Notes under the pieces: model-generated
Told to the model about the DNA's origin: nothing
The model's input: the letters and a program-made list of their open reading frames with translations, nothing else
Databases searched by the model: none
DNA from: Verrucomicrobiota bacterium
Lineage (GTDB): Bacteria; Verrucomicrobiota; Verrucomicrobiia; Methylacidiphilales; Verrucolacustridaceae
Assembly (NCBI GenBank): GCA_010025475.1
Contig: RGTE01000082.1
Coordinates: forward strand, 1 to 5,048
Reading direction: 5' to 3'
Length of the DNA stretch: 5,048 nt
Shown here: one piece after another, positions 4,730 through 5,048 of the stretch
How positions within the stretch are numbered: the first letter of the stretch is position 1
Layout of the letters: each line of letters starts with the position of its first letter
Translations under genes and position numbers: made by a program

Positions 4730-5048
4730 GTGACAAAAAGGCTTCCGATCTTTCTCTTGGCCCTAGGCTCGCTTTTTACAACGACTTATCGGTCGGAGGC
4801 CGCGGCTTCGCCCCAGGACGACTACCTCCAGATCTACGTGATGATCAACGAGGGCGACAAGTTGAGCCAAGGCGGCCAGACCTCCCAGGCCCGCGAAAAG
4901 TACGAGGGAGCCCTGAACCGGTTGGAGAAACTGAAGAACGAAAATCCGGAGTGGGAGCCGACCATCGTTAAATACCGGATCAAATACCTGAGCGACAAGC
5001 TGGCCAACCTGAAAAGTGCCCCTGCGCCAACCGCTGCCCCGCCTCCGG
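4730..5048 (+). CDS. Secreted helical/TPR-like protein, N-terminal part
   Basis: The frame is open from GTG 4730 to the window edge, 106 residues with the 3' end missing. MTKR is followed by a hydrophobic core LPIFLLALGSLF and a probable signal-peptidase site after SEAAA (residue 26), so the product should be exported. The mature part begins with DDYLQIYVMINEGDKL (31-45), then QTSQAREKYEGALNRLEKL (50-68), then WEPTIVKYRIKYLSDKLANL (75-94). These are amphipathic helices of tetratricopeptide-like spacing, with A-EKYEGAL resembling a TPR helix A/B junction. A Pro/Ala-rich linker starts at 96 (SAPAPTAAPPP). I associate this DDYLQIY...KYRIKYLSDKL arrangement with Verrucomicrobiota proteins of unknown role. 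An in-frame GTG at 4697 would add 11 residues ahead of the signal peptide and is less likely. It is divergent from the HNH gene. Confidence 0.82.
   Translation, partial: MTKRLPIFLLALGSLFTTTYRSEAAASPQDDYLQIYVMINEGDKLSQGGQTSQAREKYEGALNRLEKLKNENPEWEPTIVKYRIKYLSDKLANLKSAPAPTAAPPP

Overview
The window is a gene-dense, GC-rich bacterial chromosome segment, by eye about 60% GC. It carries eight protein genes, two of them cut by the window edges. Intergenic gaps are short (the largest is about 150 bases) and are largely filled by inverted-repeat elements. I see no rRNA, tRNA, CRISPR array, transposase, phage gene or defence island. The organism is most likely a member of the Verrucomicrobiota or a related PVC lineage. 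This is inferred from a futalosine-route menaquinone gene, the near absence of Shine-Dalgarno sequences, non-ATG starts, paired GC-palindromes placed right after stop codons, and a type of small zinc-ribbon and secreted helical protein that I associate with that group. The lineage call is moderate in confidence and rests on no database search.

Layout, left to right. The end of a YajQ-family gene (1-214, +) is followed by a paired-palindrome repeat (222-306) and a short AT-rich leader. Next is a secreted protein resembling DUF4410 (362-1028, +), whose reading frame is broken near 692-707 in a G/C run. A second, better preserved copy of the repeat (1027-1112) separates it from the convergent DUF309 gene (1107-1568, -) and overlaps the stop codons of both. 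A small zinc-ribbon protein (1642-1869, +) diverges from DUF309. After a different, AT-richer inverted repeat (1900-1972) comes mqnD (2000-2827, +), the clearest identification in the window. Its stop codon overlaps the stop codon of a convergent class V aminotransferase-fold PLP enzyme (2824-4023, -). That gene lies directly downstream of an HNH nuclease gene (4029-4646, -), so the two are probably co-transcribed. Divergent from the HNH gene, a secreted helical/TPR-like protein begins at 4730 (+) and runs off the window.

The genes do not form one pathway. mqnD makes a late intermediate of menaquinone, and no other mqn gene is visible. The YajQ, DUF309, zinc-ribbon and HNH genes look like ordinary chromosomal genes. 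I found no convincing new multi-gene system. The most interesting signals are the two families of intergenic inverted repeats and their intimate placement at gene ends, the frameshift in the secreted protein, and a PLP enzyme whose annotated N-terminus may be read out of a repeat fragment.
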